A DNA stretch of 64,000 nt from Actinomadura sp. K4S16 (GCF_008327685.1 NZ_BDDE01000029.1:1-64000); one strand, 5' to 3'; shown: positions 52,270-62,331, counted from the first letter of the stretch. The notes: a model not told the origin generated them from the sequence alone. Made by a program: numbers and translations.

Positions 52270-53045
52270 CCCCGCCCCCCTACGTCCCCGGGCACGGCCT
52301 GCTCGCCGGCCGCGCCGTCGTGATCACCGCGGCGGCCGGCGCCGGGATCGGCGGGGCCACGGCCCGCCGCTGCCTGGAGGAGGGCGCCCGGGTCCTGGTC
52401 TCCGACGCGCACGAGCGCCGGCTCGCCGCGACGGCGGAGGAACTGGCGAAGGAGTTCGGCGCCGACCGGGTCGCCTCGCTGCCCTGCGACGTCACCTCCG
52501 AGGAGCAGGTGCAGGCCCTCTACGGCGCGGCCGTGGAGCAGTTCGGGCGCGTCGACGTCGCGGTCAACAACGCCGGCCTCGGCGGGACGGCGGACCTGGT
52601 CGACATGGCCGACGAGCAGTGGGGGCGCGTCCTCGACATCACCCTCACCGGCACGATGCGCTGCACCCGCGCCGCCCTGCGCCTCATGCGGGACCAGGGC
52701 TCCGGCGTCATCGTCAACAACGCCTCGGTGATCGGCTGGCGGGCGCAGAAGGGCCAGTCGCACTACGCCGCCGCCAAGGCCGGCGTCATGGCGCTCACCC
52801 GCTGCTCCGCCCTGGAGGCCGCCGAGTTCGGCGTCCGGGTCAACGCCGTCTCCCCGTCGCTCGCCATGCACCCCCATCTGGTCAAGGTGACGTCCGAGGA
52901 GCTGCTGGAGGAGCTGACCCGCCGGGAGGCGTTCGGCCGCTACGCCGAGCCGTGGGAGGTGGCCAACGTTATCGTCTTCCTGGCCAGCGACTACTCGTCG
53001 TACATGACGGGGGAGGTCGTCTCCGTCTCCTCCCAGCACGCATAG
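52266..53045 (+). CDS. ipdF: Short-chain dehydrogenase, IpdF-like
   Basis: This 259-aa classical SDR has the Rossmann glycine motif VVITAAAGAGIGGATARRCL (TGxxxGIG-like), VNNAGLGG (NNAG), and the catalytic Ser/Tyr/Lys in NNASVIGWRAQKGQSHYAAAK. In the known pathway IpdF oxidises the 5-hydroxy group of 5-OH-HIP-CoA. ATG 52266 overlaps the fadE30 stop, and kstR2 follows after 26 bp. Confidence 0.8.
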   Translation: MTPPPYVPGHGLLAGRAVVITAAAGAGIGGATARRCLEEGARVLVSDAHERRLAATAEELAKEFGADRVASLPCDVTSEEQVQALYGAAVEQFGRVDVAVNNAGLGGTADLVDMADEQWGRVLDITLTGTMRCTRAALRLMRDQGSGVIVNNASVIGWRAQKGQSHYAAAKAGVMALTRCSALEAAEFGVRVNAVSPSLAMHPHLVKVTSEELLEELTRREAFGRYAEPWEVANVIVFLASDYSSYMTGEVVSVSSQHA

Positions 53046-53071
53046 GAACACCGGCACATGAGGAAGAGCGC

Positions 53072-53689
53072 ATGAGTCCACGACGGCGCGACGCCGAGGG
53101 CACCGCCGCCGCACGCGCGGGGCGGCGGGCCGAGCTGCTCGCCACGGCCGCCGAGGTGTTCGCCTCCCAGGGGTACTCCGCCACCACCGTCCGGAAGGTG
53201 GCCGACGCCGCCGGGATCCTCGGCGGCAGCCTCTACTACCACTTCGACTCCAAGGAGTCGATGGCCGACGAGATCCTGTCGACCTTCCTGGACGACATGT
53301 GGACCGCCTACGACCGCGTCCTGAGCGCGGGCCTCAGCGCGCGCGACACCCTGGAGGCGATCGTCGTCGAGTCGTTCCGCTCGATCGACAAGCACCGCCC
53401 CGCCGTCGTGCTCTACCAGAACGAGTCCAAGCACCTCGCGACGAGCGAGCGGTTCCACTACCTCCTGGACTCCCAGCGCCGGTTCGAGGAGATGTGGCTG
53501 TCCCTGCTGGACCGCGGCGTCAAGGAGGGCGCGTTCCGCGCCGACCTCGACCGGACCCTCATCTACCGGTTCATCCGCGACACCGTCTGGGTCGCGGCCA
53601 ACTGGTACCAGCACGGCGGGCGCCTGTCCGCCGACGACATCGCCAAGCAGTACCTCGCCATGTTCCTCGAAGGGATCCAGGCGAGCTAG
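53072..53689 (+). CDS. kstR2: TetR-family regulator, KstR2-like
   Basis: The 205-aa protein has a TetR helix-turn-helix (LATAAEVFASQGYSATTVRK, VADAAGILGGSLYYHFDSKE) and a C-terminal ligand domain whose segments FRSIDKHRPAVVLYQNESKH and IYRFIRDTVWVAANWYQHGG closely resemble mycobacterial KstR2 as I recall it. KstR2 represses the C/D-ring genes and is released by HIP-CoA. ATG 53072 is used; the ATG at 53058 leads to a 6-codon frame. A fitting operator lies before fadE30. Confidence 0.85.
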   Translation: MSPRRRDAEGTAAARAGRRAELLATAAEVFASQGYSATTVRKVADAAGILGGSLYYHFDSKESMADEILSTFLDDMWTAYDRVLSAGLSARDTLEAIVVESFRSIDKHRPAVVLYQNESKHLATSERFHYLLDSQRRFEEMWLSLLDRGVKEGAFRADLDRTLIYRFIRDTVWVAANWYQHGGRLSADDIAKQYLAMFLEGIQAS

Positions 53690-53713
53690 GCCCCCGTACG
53701 AAGGAGACACCCC

Positions 53714-54868
53714 ATGGCCGAGGCATACATCGTCGACGCGGTCCGCGCCCCGGTCGGGCGCCGCAACGGCGGGCTCGCCGGAGTGCACCCCGCCGACCTC
53801 GGCGCGCACGTGCTGACCGCGCTCATGGACCGGACGAAGATCGACCCGGCCGCCGTGGAGGACGTGGTCTTCGGCTGCGTCGACACCCTCGGCCCGCAGG
53901 CGGGCGACATCGCCCGCACCTGCTGGCTCGCCGCCGGCCTCCCCGAGGAGGTCCCCGGCGTCACGGTCGACCGGCAGTGCGGCTCGTCCCAGCAGGCCGT
54001 CCACTTCGCCGCGCAGGCCGTGCTGTCCGGAACCTCGGACCTGGTCGTCGCGGGCGGCGTGCAGAACATGTCGCAGATCCCGATCGGCTCGGCGATGACC
54101 GCCGCGGCCCCGCTCGGCTTCACCGAGGGCCCCTTCGCGGGCTCCGCGGGCTGGACGCGCCGCTACGGCGACACGGAGGTGTCGCAGTTCAACGGCGCCG
54201 AGATGATCGCCCGCGACTGGGACATCTCCCGCGAGGAGATGGAGGCCTTCGCCTACGAGTCGCACCAGCGCGCCATCCGCGCCATCGACGAGGGCCGCTT
54301 CGAGCGCGAGATCGCCCCCCTGGAGGGCGTCGCCGCCGACGAGGGCCCGCGCCGCGACACCACCCTGGAGAAGATGGCGGGCCTGAAGACGCTCGTGGAG
54401 GGCGGCCGGCTCACCGCGGCCGTCTCGTCGCAGATCTCCGACGGCGCCGCCGCGCTGCTCATCGCCTCCGAGCAGGCCGTCAGGGACCACGGCCTCACCC
54501 CCCGCGCCCGCATCCACCACATCTCCGCGCGCGGCGAGGACCCCATCCGGATGCTGTCCGCGCCCATCCCCGCCACCGCGTACGCGCTGAAGAAGACCGG
54601 GATGACGATCGCCGACATCGACGCCGTCGAGATCAACGAGGCGTTCGCGTCCGTCGTGCTCGCCTGGCTCAAGGAGACCGGCGCCGACCCGGCGACGACC
54701 AACCCCAACGGCGGCGCCATCGCCCTCGGCCACCCGCTCGGCGCCACCGGCGCCCGGCTGATGACCACCCTCCTGCACGAGCTCGACCGCACCGGAGGCC
54801 GCTACGGCCTCCAGACCATGTGCGAAGGCGGCGGCCAGGCCAACGTCACGATCCTTGAGAAGTGCTAG
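53714..54868 (+). CDS. fadA6: Thiolase, FadA6-like
   Basis: The 384-aa protein is a biosynthetic-type thiolase fold with catalytic Cys in TVDRQCGSSQQAVHFAAQAV (about residue 91), the HPLGATGARL His box, and the second Cys in MCEGGGQANVTILEKC. VEINEAFASVVLAW is the conserved NEAF box. In the C/D-ring pathway FadA6 performs the thiolytic step late in the route. The ribosome-binding site GAAGGAG lies upstream, 24 bp after kstR2. It closes the operon; a hairpin follows at 54981. Confidence 0.85.
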   Translation: MAEAYIVDAVRAPVGRRNGGLAGVHPADLGAHVLTALMDRTKIDPAAVEDVVFGCVDTLGPQAGDIARTCWLAAGLPEEVPGVTVDRQCGSSQQAVHFAAQAVLSGTSDLVVAGGVQNMSQIPIGSAMTAAAPLGFTEGPFAGSAGWTRRYGDTEVSQFNGAEMIARDWDISREEMEAFAYESHQRAIRAIDEGRFEREIAPLEGVAADEGPRRDTTLEKMAGLKTLVEGGRLTAAVSSQISDGAAALLIASEQAVRDHGLTPRARIHHISARGEDPIRMLSAPIPATAYALKKTGMTIADIDAVEINEAFASVVLAWLKETGADPATTNPNGGAIALGHPLGATGARLMTTLLHELDRTGGRYGLQTMCEGGGQANVTILEKC

Positions 54869-54980
54869 CCCAGGGGGGCGCCCCCTGGAACCCCCGTTGC
54901 GAGCCGGGCGATCCTCACGCCACCGTGCGGGTTTCTGAGCCCGTGCGGGTTCGTTCGCGGCGCTGCGGTCGCCCGGCTCG

Positions 54981-55033
54981 GCGGGTCGGGCGACCTCCAG
55001 GCGCTTAGAGCGCCTTCCGGCCGCCCGACCCGC
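54981..55033. terminator. Nested hairpin after fadA6
   Basis: GCGGGTCGGGCG (54981-54992) pairs with CGCCCGACCCGC (55022-55033), enclosing a smaller AGGCGCT/AGCGCCT stem. It lies between the fadA6 stop and the next gene. Confidence 0.65.
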
Positions 55034-55076
55034 GGTCGTGGCCGGTGTTCCGAATCAGTAGGTGAGGAGACGGATC

Positions 55077-56243
55077 GTGGAGGTCTTCGAAGCGGCGCGG
55101 CTCGGGCCGTTGACGTTGCGGAACCGGGTGATCAAGGCGGCCACGTTCGAGGGGATGACGCCCGACGCGCTCGTGACGGACGACCTGATCGAGTACCACC
55201 GGCGGCCGGCCGCCGGGGGAGTGGGCATGACCACGGTCGCCTACTGCGCCGTCGCGCCCGAGGGGCGGACCGAGGGGCGGCAGATCTGGATGCGGCCGGA
55301 GGCCGTGCCCGGGCTGCGGCGCCTCACCGACGCCGTCCACGCGGAGGGGGCCGCCGCGTCCGCGCAGATCGGGCACGCCGGCCCGGTCGCCGACGCGAGC
55401 TCCACCCGCCTGCCCGCGATCTCGGCCGGACGGTTCTTCAACCCGCTCGGCATGGCCTTCACCAAGGTGGCCACGGCCGAGGACATCGAGCGCATCACCC
55501 GCGCCCACGCCGGGGCGGCCAGGCTCGCGATCGAGTCCGGCTTCGACGCCGTCGAGATCCATTTCGGGCACAACTACCTGGCCAGCTCGTTCCTCAGCCC
55601 CCGCCTCAACCGGCGCAAGGACGGCTTCGGCGGGCCGGTCGAGAACCGGGCCAAGGTCGCGCTCGGCATCGCCCGCGCCGTCCGGGACGAGGTCGGCGAC
55701 CGCATAGCGATCACCGGCAAGCTCAACATGCGCGACGGCGTGCGCGGCGGCCTGGAGATCGACGACAGCCTCTACGTCGCGCGCAGGCTCCAAGACGAGG
55801 GCACCGTCGACGCGCTGGAGCTGACCGCCGGCAGCTCCCTGCTCAACCCGATGTACCTCTTCCGCGGCGAGATGCCCATCCCGGAGTTCGCGGCCAGCTA
55901 CAAGCCGCCCATGAGGATCGGCCTGCGGATGTTCGGCAAGCGGTTCCTGCGCACCTACCCCTACAAGGACGCCTACCTGCTGGAGCACGCCCGCAGGTTC
56001 CGCGCCGAACTCGATCTGCCGCTGATCCTGCTGGGCGGCATCACCGACCGCGCGGCCATGGACACCGCGATGGCGGAGGGCTTCGAGTTCGTCGCGATGG
56101 CCCGCGCCCTGCTCCGCGAACCGGACCTCGTGAACCGGATCGCCGCCGACCCGTCCACGCCGTCGCTGTGCATCCACTGCAACCGGTGCGTCCCGACGGT
56201 CTACAAGGGCACCCACTGCCCGCTCGTCCCGGAGCCGAATTGA
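55077..56243 (+). CDS. OYE-family NADH:flavin oxidoreductase
   Basis: The 388-aa protein has an old-yellow-enzyme TIM barrel: LGPLTLRNRVIKAATFEGMT, SAQIGHAGP, GFDAVEIHFGHNYLASSFLS (His/Asn-type substrate site), LSPRLNRRKDGFGGPVENRA and LLGGITDRAAMDTAMAEGFE. A C-terminal Cys cluster (LCIHCNRCVPTVYKGTHC) resembles the iron-sulfur ligands of dienoyl-CoA-reductase-type members, but the NAD(P)-binding domain of those is absent. GTG 55077 (AGGAGA 7 nt upstream) is preferred to GTG 55062. A role in lipid or steroid breakdown is likely from the neighbours. Confidence 0.82.
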   Translation: MEVFEAARLGPLTLRNRVIKAATFEGMTPDALVTDDLIEYHRRPAAGGVGMTTVAYCAVAPEGRTEGRQIWMRPEAVPGLRRLTDAVHAEGAAASAQIGHAGPVADASSTRLPAISAGRFFNPLGMAFTKVATAEDIERITRAHAGAARLAIESGFDAVEIHFGHNYLASSFLSPRLNRRKDGFGGPVENRAKVALGIARAVRDEVGDRIAITGKLNMRDGVRGGLEIDDSLYVARRLQDEGTVDALELTAGSSLLNPMYLFRGEMPIPEFAASYKPPMRIGLRMFGKRFLRTYPYKDAYLLEHARRFRAELDLPLILLGGITDRAAMDTAMAEGFEFVAMARALLREPDLVNRIAADPSTPSLCIHCNRCVPTVYKGTHCPLVPEPN

Positions 56244-56270
56244 CCTGGAGTGCGCTCCAGCTCCTAGTTT
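56240..56270 (+). promoter_or_regulatory. MerR-type promoter with 19-bp spacer
   Basis: TTGACC (56240-56245) and TAGTTT (56265-56270) are separated by 19 bp that contain the palindrome CTGGAGTGCGCTCCAG (56245-56260). This overlong spacer with a central dyad is typical of promoters activated by MerR-family regulators. The expected transcript start is at or next to ATG 56278, so the mRNA would be leaderless. The -35 box overlaps the stop of the OYE gene. Confidence 0.7.
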
Positions 56271-56277
56271 CGGGGGC

Positions 56278-57255
56278 ATGACCACACCACAGCTGCCGAT
56301 CGGTTCGGGGTTCGGATTCGAGAGCACGGCCGGGGACGTCCTTGAGGGCGTCGACCTGTCGGGCAGGCTCGCCGTCGTCACCGGGGGCTACTCGGGCCTC
56401 GGGCTGGAGAAGACGCGGGCGCTGGCGGGCGCGGGGGCGCGCGTGGTGGTTCCGGCGCGGCGGCCGGGCGCGGCGAAGGAGGCCGTCGGCGGCATCGACG
56501 GCGTTGAGGTCGACGAGCTGGACCTGGCCGATCTGGAGAGCGTGCGCGGGTTCGCGGAGCGGTTCCTCGCGTCCGGGCGCGGCATCGACATCCTGATCGA
56601 CAACGCGGCGGTGATGGCCTGCCCGGAGACGCGGGTGGGGCCGGGCTGGGAGGCGCAGTTCGCCACCAACCATCTGGGGCACTTCGCGCTGGTGAACCGC
56701 CTGTGGCCGGCCGTCAGGCCGGGCGCCCGGGTCGTCGCGGTGTCGTCGCGCGGCCACCACTTCTCCCCGATCCGCTGGGACGACGTCCAGTTCGAGCACG
56801 GCTACGACAAATGGGAGGCGTACGGGCAGGCGAAGACGGCCAACGTGCTGTTCGCCGTCCACCTGGACGCGCTCGCCAAGGACGAGGTGCGGGCCTTCTC
56901 GCTCCACCCCGGGAGCATCCTGACGCCCCTCCAGCGCCACATCCCCATGGAGGAGAAGGTGGCGAACGGCTGGATCGACGAGGACGGCAACGAGATCGGC
57001 CAGGGGTTCAAGACGCCTGAGCAGGGCGCGGCGTCGGCCGTGTGGGCGGCCACCTCGCCGCGGCTGGCCGGAATGGGCGGCGTGTACTGCGAGGACTGTG
57101 ACATCGCCGAACAGGTCCCGGACGACCTGCCCGTGCAGCGCGGCCGGAGCGGCGCCCCCTCCAGCGGCGTGCGCTCCTACGCGGTCGACCCGGAGCAGGC
57201 CCGGCGGCTGTGGGCGCTGTCGGCGGAGCTGACCGGGGTGAACGCGTTCGCGTAG
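56278..57255 (+). CDS. Short-chain dehydrogenase/reductase, 325 aa
   Basis: An SDR of the longer retinol-dehydrogenase-like type: AVVTGGYSGLGLEKTRALAG (TGxxxGxG), LIDNAAVM, QFATNHLGHFALVNRLWPAV, VAVSSRGHHFSPIRW (catalytic Ser) and YGQAKTANVLFAVHLDALAK (Tyr/Lys, YxxAK type). No Shine-Dalgarno is visible, in keeping with a leaderless message. It is probably controlled by a MerR-family activator encoded elsewhere, as none is in this window. Substrate unknown. Confidence 0.85.
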   Translation: MTTPQLPIGSGFGFESTAGDVLEGVDLSGRLAVVTGGYSGLGLEKTRALAGAGARVVVPARRPGAAKEAVGGIDGVEVDELDLADLESVRGFAERFLASGRGIDILIDNAAVMACPETRVGPGWEAQFATNHLGHFALVNRLWPAVRPGARVVAVSSRGHHFSPIRWDDVQFEHGYDKWEAYGQAKTANVLFAVHLDALAKDEVRAFSLHPGSILTPLQRHIPMEEKVANGWIDEDGNEIGQGFKTPEQGAASAVWAATSPRLAGMGGVYCEDCDIAEQVPDDLPVQRGRSGAPSSGVRSYAVDPEQARRLWALSAELTGVNAFA

Positions 57256-57266
57256 CGCCTGCGACG

Positions 57267-58082
57267 ATGGGGCCCGTGATCGACATCGCGGGGTGGGCGC
57301 CGGAACCGCAGGAGACGACCGAGGTCATCGGCGCCGGGCCGGCGGCGGCCCTGGCCGGGGTACTCGATGTCGAGCCGCCGGGGGAGGAGCTGCCGCCCCT
57401 CTGGCAGTGGCTGCACTTCCTCGAACGGCCCGCGCAGCGCGAGCTGGGCCCGGACGGGCATCCGCGCGAAGGGCGGTTTCTCCCGCCGATGCCCGACCGG
57501 CGCCGCATGTTCGCGGGCGGGCGGTTCCGGATCCGCGAGCCGCTTCGCGTCGGGGACGCCGTCACGCGCCGGGCGGAGCTCGCCTCCACCGCCGTGAAGC
57601 AGGGGCGCAGCGGGGAGATGCTGTTCGTGACCGTCCGGCACACCTTCGTGCGGGACGGCGCCGAGATCGCGGTCGAGGAGCAGGATCTCGTCTACCGCAG
57701 TGGCGACACGGCGTCCCGTCCGGAGCGGGCGGTGTTCGAGGCGCCGGACGTGGACGCGCCGTGGACGCTGAGGACGGCCGCCGACCCGGTCATGCTGTTC
57801 CGGTTCAGCGCCCTCACCTACAACGCCCATCGCATCCACTACGACGAGGCGTACGCGACCGAGGCGGAGGGGCACGCCGGCCTCGTCGTCCACGGGCCGC
57901 TGCTCGCGATCCTCTGCCTGGAGCTGCCGCGCCGGGCGGGCCTGAAGGTGCGCGAACTGTCGTTCCGCGCCCGCAGGCCCGTCTACGCGAGGCAGCCGTT
58001 CGCGGCGGCCGGATCCCCGGACGGCGCCCTCGCGATCCATGCGCCGGGCGACGTCACGGCGATGACCGCCACCTTCGCGTAG
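57267..58082 (+). CDS. MaoC/HTD2-like acyl-CoA hydratase
   Basis: The protein (271 aa) resembles the mesaconyl-C4-CoA hydratase/HTD2 group: LPPLWQWLHFLERPAQRELG, GRFLPPMPDRRRMFAGGRFR, and a C-terminal hot-dog domain with FRFSALTYNAHRIHYDEAYA (hydratase-type His) and GLVVHGPLLAILCLELPRRA. These enzymes add water to a CoA-bound enoyl group. ATG 57267 or GTG 57276 is the start, 11 bp after the SDR stop, so it is probably on the same transcript. Confidence 0.78.
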   Translation: MGPVIDIAGWAPEPQETTEVIGAGPAAALAGVLDVEPPGEELPPLWQWLHFLERPAQRELGPDGHPREGRFLPPMPDRRRMFAGGRFRIREPLRVGDAVTRRAELASTAVKQGRSGEMLFVTVRHTFVRDGAEIAVEEQDLVYRSGDTASRPERAVFEAPDVDAPWTLRTAADPVMLFRFSALTYNAHRIHYDEAYATEAEGHAGLVVHGPLLAILCLELPRRAGLKVRELSFRARRPVYARQPFAAAGSPDGALAIHAPGDVTAMTATFA

Positions 58083-58109
58083 GCGGCACCTACGTGCGGT
58101 GGCTTCGCC

Positions 58110-59774
58110 CTAGGCGGCGGGGACCGGCGCCTCCTCGACCGCCGGGCCGCCGCGGCGCTCCGCCGCGACCTGCTGGACGTACCGCTTCACCTCGCCGCTC
58201 ACCCGCTCGTCGTCCCAGCCCAGCCAGGGTGCGATGAGTTCGGCGACGCGGGCCGCCGCGGCGACGCCGCCGTCCCACTCCTCGATCGAGATGCGCAGCC
58301 GCCGCGAGAGGACGTCCTCCAGGTGCAGCGCCCCCTCGTGCGTCACCGCGTAGACGGCCTCGGCGCACAGGTAGTCCTCGGCGCCGGGGACGGCGGCGCC
58401 GAGCGCCGGGTCGTCCGCGACCAGGGCGAGGACCTCCCGGGCGCACGAACCGTACCGGTGCAGCAGGTGCTCGATCCGCGCGACGTGCAGGCCGGACTCG
58501 GCGGCGAGCCGGCGCCGCTCGTTCCACAGCACCTCGTACCCGGTGGCGCCGAGGATCGGCAGCCGGCCGGTGACCGACGCGGGAACCGAGTCGTCGAGGC
58601 CCTCGGCGACGACGTCGACCGCGTCCCGCGCCATCACGCGGTAGGTGGTGAACTTCCCGCCGGTGACCACGACGAGGCCGGGCACCGGCTCGGCGACGGC
58701 GTGCTCGCGCGACAGCCGCGTGGTGTCGTCCATCTCGCCGGACAGCAGCGGCCGCAGCCCCGCGTAGACGCCCTCGATGTCGTCGTGCGTGAGCGGCGTC
58801 CGCAGCACGGCGTTCGCCTGCTCCAGGAGGTAGCCGATGTCGGTGTGCTCGGCGACGGGCCCGTCGGGGCCGTGGTCGTGCGGGGTGTCGGTGGTGCCGA
58901 CGAGCCAGTGCCGCCCCCACGGGATGATGAACAGGACGCTCTTGGACGTCCGCGTGATCAGCCCGGTGCCCATGGGGATCCGGTCGCGGGGCACGACCAG
59001 GTGGACGCCCTTGGACGCCCGCACGCCGAACGCGGCCCGAGAGCCGGTCATCGCCTGGGCGCCGTCCGTCCACACCCCGGTCGCGCACACCACGCTCCGG
59101 GCCCGCACGGCGATCTCCCGGTTCCCCTCCAGGTCCAGGACGTGGACGCCGGTGACCCGCTCGCCCTCGCGCAGGAACCCCGTCACCTCGGCGCGGGTGG
59201 CCACCCTCGCCCCGTACTGGGCCGCGGTGCGGGCGACCATCATCGTGTAGCGGGCGTCGTCGACCTGCGCGTCGTAGTACTGGACGGCTCCGACCAGCGC
59301 GTCAGACCGGAGGGCCGGGGCCTCCCGCAGGGCGGCCCGCCGCGTGAGCTGGCGGTGCCGGGGCAGCGACCGGGCGCCGCCCATCGAGTCGTACAGGGTC
59401 ACGCCCGCGCTGACGTACGCCCGCTCCCAGACCCGGTTGCGCAGCGGGTAGAGGAACCGGACGGGGCGGACCAGGTGCGGCGCGAGCCGCTGGAGGAGCA
59501 GGCCGCGCTCCCGCAGCGCCTCCCTGACCAGCGCGAAGTCGCGCTGTTCGAGGTAGCGCAGCCCGCCGTGGATCAGCTTGCTGGACCGGCTGGACGTGCC
59601 GGCCGCCCAGTCCCGCGCCTCCACGAGGGCGACGGACAGGCCCCGCGAGATCGCGTCGAGCGCCGCGCCGGCGCCGACGATGCCGCCTCCGACGACCACG
59701 ACGTCGAACTCGGTCTCCGCCAGGTCGCGCAGGGTGTCCTCGCGGTACCGCGGGCCGAGGGCTACGGATGTCAC
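58110..59774 (-). CDS. glpD: Glycerol-3-phosphate dehydrogenase
   Basis: The 554-aa protein has an N-terminal FAD-binding Rossmann motif (FDVVVVGGGIVGAGAALDAI), GTSSRSSKLIHGGLRYLEQR (the GlpD signature), WGRHWLVGTTDTPHDHGPDG and the C-terminal DAO_C helical domain. It oxidises glycerol-3-phosphate to dihydroxyacetone phosphate at the membrane. GTG 59774 has GGGAG upstream. It follows glpK with 166 bp and a terminator-like hairpin between, so it may have its own promoter or be expressed by readthrough. Confidence 0.93.
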   Translation of the reverse strand: MTSVALGPRYREDTLRDLAETEFDVVVVGGGIVGAGAALDAISRGLSVALVEARDWAAGTSSRSSKLIHGGLRYLEQRDFALVREALRERGLLLQRLAPHLVRPVRFLYPLRNRVWERAYVSAGVTLYDSMGGARSLPRHRQLTRRAALREAPALRSDALVGAVQYYDAQVDDARYTMMVARTAAQYGARVATRAEVTGFLREGERVTGVHVLDLEGNREIAVRARSVVCATGVWTDGAQAMTGSRAAFGVRASKGVHLVVPRDRIPMGTGLITRTSKSVLFIIPWGRHWLVGTTDTPHDHGPDGPVAEHTDIGYLLEQANAVLRTPLTHDDIEGVYAGLRPLLSGEMDDTTRLSREHAVAEPVPGLVVVTGGKFTTYRVMARDAVDVVAEGLDDSVPASVTGRLPILGATGYEVLWNERRRLAAESGLHVARIEHLLHRYGSCAREVLALVADDPALGAAVPGAEDYLCAEAVYAVTHEGALHLEDVLSRRLRISIEEWDGGVAAAARVAELIAPWLGWDDERVSGEVKRYVQQVAAERRGGPAVEEAPVPAA

Positions 59775-59896
59775 TGCATGCTCCCGAAGAGAGGTCAGGT
59801 CGAGTGTCGTGCGGGCGGGTTGCGGCGGGCCGTCGCCCGGAGGACCTCCGGACCAACAGCCCGCCGCTTCCCGGCGAAGTGCGGTGAGCGTCAGGT

Positions 59897-59930
59897 GCCG
59901 CTCGGCCCCCGTGGTGAGGGGCCGAGCGGC
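59897..59930 (-). terminator. Hairpin between glpK and glpD
   Basis: GCCGCTCGGCCCC (59897-59909) pairs perfectly with GGGGCCGAGCGGC (59918-59930). It lies 10 bp past the glpK stop on the minus strand and may attenuate readthrough into glpD. Confidence 0.7.
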
Positions 59931-59940
59931 GCCCCCGTGC

Positions 59941-61461
59941 TCAGTCGCCCAGGTCGACCCAGTCGAGGGTCCGGTCGACGGCCTTCTTCCAGGCCGCGTA
60001 CCCCTGCTGGCGCTTGTCGTCGTCCCAGGTGGGCTGCCAGCGTTTGTCCTCGTTCCAGTTCTGGCGGAGTTCGTCGGTGGTGTTCCAGAATCCGACGGCG
60101 AGGCCGGCGGCGTAGGCGGTGCCGAGGGCGGTGGTCTCGGCGACGACGGGTCGGGAGACCGGGACGCCGAGGATGTCGGCCTGGAGTTGCATGCACAGTT
60201 CGTTGGCGGTGACGCCGCCGTCGACCTTGAGGACGTCCAGGGAGACGCCGGAGTCCTCGCGCATGGCTTCGACGACGTCGCGGGACTGGTAGCAGATGGA
60301 TTCCAGGGTGGCGCGGGCCAGGTGGGCGTTGGTGTTGTAGCGGGAGAGGCCGACGATGGCGCCGCGGGCGTCCGATCGCCAGTAGGGGGCGAACAGGCCG
60401 GAGAAGGCCGGGACGAAGTAGACGCCGCCGTTGTCGTCGACCTGCCGGGCCAGGGCCTCGCTTTGGGCGGCGCCGGAGATGATGCCGAGCTGGTCGCGCA
60501 GCCATTGCACCGCCGACCCCGTCACCGCGATCGACCCCTCCAGCGCGTACACCGGCTTCTCGGATCCGAACTGGTAGCAGACGGTCGTCAGCAGCCCGTT
60601 CTTCGAGCGGACGAGTTCCTCGCCGGTGTTGAGCAGGAGGAAGTTGCCGGTGCCGTAGGTGTTCTTGGCCTCGCCGGGCGAGAAGCACACCTGCCCCACC
60701 GTCGCCGCCTGCTGGTCGCCGAGCGAGGCGGTCAGGGGGACCTCGCCGCCGAGCGGACCGTTCGCGCGGGTCGTCCCGTAGCCGCCGGGCGCGGACGACG
60801 GTTTGATCTTCGGGAGCATGGAGCGCGGGATCCCGAAGAACGACAGGAGTTCGTCGTCCCAGGAGAGGGTCTCCAGGTCCATCAGCATGGTGCGGCTGGC
60901 GTTGGTGGGGTCGGTGACGTGCACGCCGCCGTCGGTCCCGCCGGTGAGGTTCCACAGCACCCACGAGTCGGTCGTGCCGAAGACGGCGTCGCCGTTCTCG
61001 GCGGCCTCGCGGACCCCGTCGACGTTCTCCAGGATCCACTGGATCTTGCCGCCGGAGAAGTAGGTGGCCGGGGGGAGGCCCGCCTTGCGCCGGATGACGT
61101 CGCCCTTGCCGTCCCGCTCCAGGGCCGCGGCGATGCGGTCGGTGCGGGTGTCCTGCCAGACGATCGCGTTGTAGTAGGGGCGCCCGGTGCGCCGGTTCCA
61201 CACCACGGTCGTCTCGCGCTGGTTGGTGATCCCGCACGCGGCCAGGTCGCCATGGGAGAGGTTCGCCTTGTTCAGCGTGCTCTCGATGACGGCGCGGGTG
61301 CGCTCCCAGATCTCGGTCGGGTTGTGCTCGACCCAGCCGGCCTGGGGCAGTATCTGCTCGTGTTCGAGCTGGTGGCGGGCGATCTCGTTGCCGCCGTGGT
61401 CGAAGATCATGAATCGGGTGCTGGTCGTGCCCTGGTCGAGGGCCCCGACGAAGTCAGCCAT
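59941..61461 (-). CDS. glpK: Glycerol kinase
   Basis: The 506-aa FGGY kinase begins MADFVGALDQGTTSTRFMIF (phosphate-binding loop) and contains ACGITNQRETTVVWNRRTGR, YFVPAFSGLFAPYWRSDARG and LKVDGGVTANELCMQLQADI, all typical of glycerol kinases. It phosphorylates glycerol taken up by the adjacent GlpF. It lies 42 bp downstream of glpF on the same strand. A second glycerol kinase gene starts at 63403. Confidence 0.95.
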   Translation of the reverse strand: MADFVGALDQGTTSTRFMIFDHGGNEIARHQLEHEQILPQAGWVEHNPTEIWERTRAVIESTLNKANLSHGDLAACGITNQRETTVVWNRRTGRPYYNAIVWQDTRTDRIAAALERDGKGDVIRRKAGLPPATYFSGGKIQWILENVDGVREAAENGDAVFGTTDSWVLWNLTGGTDGGVHVTDPTNASRTMLMDLETLSWDDELLSFFGIPRSMLPKIKPSSAPGGYGTTRANGPLGGEVPLTASLGDQQAATVGQVCFSPGEAKNTYGTGNFLLLNTGEELVRSKNGLLTTVCYQFGSEKPVYALEGSIAVTGSAVQWLRDQLGIISGAAQSEALARQVDDNGGVYFVPAFSGLFAPYWRSDARGAIVGLSRYNTNAHLARATLESICYQSRDVVEAMREDSGVSLDVLKVDGGVTANELCMQLQADILGVPVSRPVVAETTALGTAYAAGLAVGFWNTTDELRQNWNEDKRWQPTWDDDKRQQGYAAWKKAVDRTLDWVDLGD

Positions 61462-61503
61462 GCGTGCGGTCTCCTGGAGTCGTGGGGGACGGGACGGGAC
61501 GGC

Positions 61504-62331
<828 letters not shown>

